From the NCBI RefSeq assembly GCF_000316605.1, contig NC_019683.1, positions 4,324,036 through 4,388,035 on the forward strand: 64,000 bases of DNA. Direction: 5' to 3'. This document shows positions 62,746-64,000 of the stretch, one piece after another (position 1 is the first letter of the stretch; the number at the start of each line of letters is the position of its first letter). The notes beneath the pieces were generated by a model. The model saw nothing but the letters and a program-made list of their open reading frames with translations, was not told where the DNA came from and ran no database searches. Source of the stretch: [Leptolyngbya] sp. PCC 7376. Lineage in GTDB: Bacteria > Cyanobacteriota > Cyanobacteriia > Cyanobacteriales > MRBY01. Made by a program: the position numbers and the translations under genes.

Positions 62746-64000
62746 CTACTGACAGGGTTTAACAGTTTCCGATTGTACCTGTACAACCACGAGAGTCATA
62801 TCATCACTATTGCGGATCTTTGGATAAGTGAATTGACTGACTTTTTTAAACAGCGCATCGACAATTTCATTAGGATTATTGTGGGTGCGGCAGGCCGTTT
62901 GGAAACTCTCATAGAGATTTGCTTCATCGAAGCGATCGCCGTGGGCATTTACCGCATCTGTGAACCCATCGGTGTAATACAAAATAATATCGCCTGGCTC
63001 TAGGGTGACTTCCCCTTCCTCATATTTGGAGTCCATATCTAGACCGATTAGCATTCCCCAGGTATCGAGTTGCTCAATGGTATCGGTTTGCGCACGCCAG
63101 AGGAGAGGTGGATGGTGAGCCGCATTACAGAAAGATAATTTACGGCTGACTGGGTCGTACTCAGAATAAAATAGGGTGACAAAACGGTGGGAGTTGTCGA
63201 GGTCGGGATACATCACCCGATTCAGGTGAGAGAGTACCTGTGCGGGAGTGTGACGATTGAGGACTTCTGCCCGCAGCATCCCCCGCGTCATGGTCATAAT
63301 CAAACCAGCTGGCACACCTTTACCCATGACGTCACCGATCACAATGCTCCAAGGGACACATTGCACAAGTTTGGGGTCGTCTTGGTGACGCACTCGGTCA
63401 TAATTCGAAGGGATAAAGTCGTAGTAATCACCCCCAACTCGATAGGCATTGCGGCATTCAGCGGCGAGCGCCAAGCCACTAATACGAGGACATTCGCGAG
63501 GCAACAGATGATTTTGGATTTCGGAAGCGATTTCCAATTCGCGGTCTTGCTTCTCTTTTTGCCGTAACTTGCGAGTGAGATCATTGTTGGCGATCGCCAC
63601 AGCAGTTTGATCAGCGACTAACTGCACCAATTTACGGCGCGTAATATCCCAAATATAATTTTCGCTGGTACTAAAAATGAAGAGTCTACCGCGCTCTATA
63701 TTTTTAACAAGAATTGATGTGCTATGCAGGATAGCTACATTTTCTAACGCTGACTGTAACCAATCATCAAGCTCATCTAATTCTAGTGCTTCAGTGTTAC
63801 CAGAGCCGAGACTCTCTAATTTTTCAAAAGTCTTTTTAATGACATCAATACCTTCGCCCTGACCACAGTAAATCGCTTCGAGACGGATGCGACCCTCTTT
63901 CGTGAAGGTCAATAATACGCCCCCATCGGCATCGGAAACTCGTGCTGAGATGAGTGGCGTTAATTCTAAAAATTGATTGAGATTATTAAAACTGCGGAGT
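62746..64000 (-). CDS. GAF + SpoIIE/PP2C phosphatase, 5' end outside the window
   Basis: The frame is open to the last base of the window; the TTG near 63912 is internal. The visible N-terminal part (NNLNQFLELTPLISARVSDA, ADQTAVAIANNDLTRKLRQK) is a GAF-type sensor followed by a short coiled coil. The PP2C domain has metal motifs YRVGGDYYDF, VIGDVMGKGVPAGL and YYTDGFTDAVNAHGD. It is a soluble RsbU-type phosphatase acting on an unlinked STAS protein. It ends in VVVQVQSETVKPCQ. Confidence 0.87.
   Translation of the reverse strand, partial: LRSFNNLNQFLELTPLISARVSDADGGVLLTFTKEGRIRLEAIYCGQGEGIDVIKKTFEKLESLGSGNTEALELDELDDWLQSALENVAILHSTSILVKNIERGRLFIFSTSENYIWDITRRKLVQLVADQTAVAIANNDLTRKLRQKEKQDRELEIASEIQNHLLPRECPRISGLALAAECRNAYRVGGDYYDFIPSNYDRVRHQDDPKLVQCVPWSIVIGDVMGKGVPAGLIMTMTRGMLRAEVLNRHTPAQVLSHLNRVMYPDLDNSHRFVTLFYSEYDPVSRKLSFCNAAHHPPLLWRAQTDTIEQLDTWGMLIGLDMDSKYEEGEVTLEPGDIILYYTDGFTDAVNAHGDRFDEANLYESFQTACRTHNNPNEIVDALFKKVSQFTYPKIRNSDDMTLVVVQVQSETVKPCQ

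Noticed and set aside
1-64000. CRISPR array
   Set aside because: No evenly spaced direct repeats were seen; the repeats present are IS termini, MITEs and HIP1 sites.

Overview
The window is cyanobacterial. HIP1 palindromes (GCGATCGC) are scattered throughout. It also carries genes typical of cyanobacteria: a pilMNOQ cluster, DUF3531, a TIGR03792-type protein, a lipid-A-disaccharide-synthase-related protein, and a tRNA-Arg(CCU) split by a group I intron. Overall content recalls the Synechococcus PCC 7002 / Leptolyngbya PCC 7376 neighbourhood, but that placement is an impression, not a search result.

Layout. 1-2.8 kb: a histidine kinase cut by the window edge and two overlapping conserved genes. 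3.0-8.4 kb: a graveyard of IS6, IS630, IS1, IS982 and MITE pieces. Inside it lie the remains of an EACC1-caspase gene pair that belongs to a known class of predicted conflict systems. 8.5-32.1 kb: mostly ordinary chromosome. It holds a DUF3531/RibD-like/ABC-ATPase operon, a sugar-type binding lipoprotein, pilM-pilN-pilO-pilQ with a terminator, the split tRNA, rsmB, pncB and a ferredoxin-MBL protein. It also holds a two-gene Phd-like module and a four-gene partner-switching cassette (PP2C phosphatase, HATPase kinase, STAS protein, class III nucleotide cyclase). 32.1-54.3 kb: an accessory region bounded and punctuated by insertion sequences. It contains an orphan pair of FecCD-type permeases. 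It also contains a nine-gene, one-direction, biosynthesis-like cluster (38.3-47.1 kb): heme-oxygenase-like diiron protein, SDR, YggS-type PLP protein, PhyH dioxygenase, MBL hydrolase, two methyltransferases, an unrecognised kinase-like protein and a class III aminotransferase. A large MscS channel follows. 54.3-64 kb: chromosome again (oligopeptide-type permease, pyrR, folE, accA, BI-1, TetR, LpxB-related, SpoIIE-type phosphatase cut by the window end).

The best candidates for something undescribed are (i) the IS6-flanked small-molecule cluster with its orphan kinase-like protein, (ii) the partner-switching cassette ending in a nucleotide cyclase, and (iii) the tandem-Phd / winged-helix gene pair at 21.2-22.4 kb. 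The mobile elements are unusually legible. Several nested insertions can be excised on paper, with their target duplications, to restore the interrupted sequence exactly. They include two copies of a 132-bp MITE and one 98-bp IS630-type MITE.
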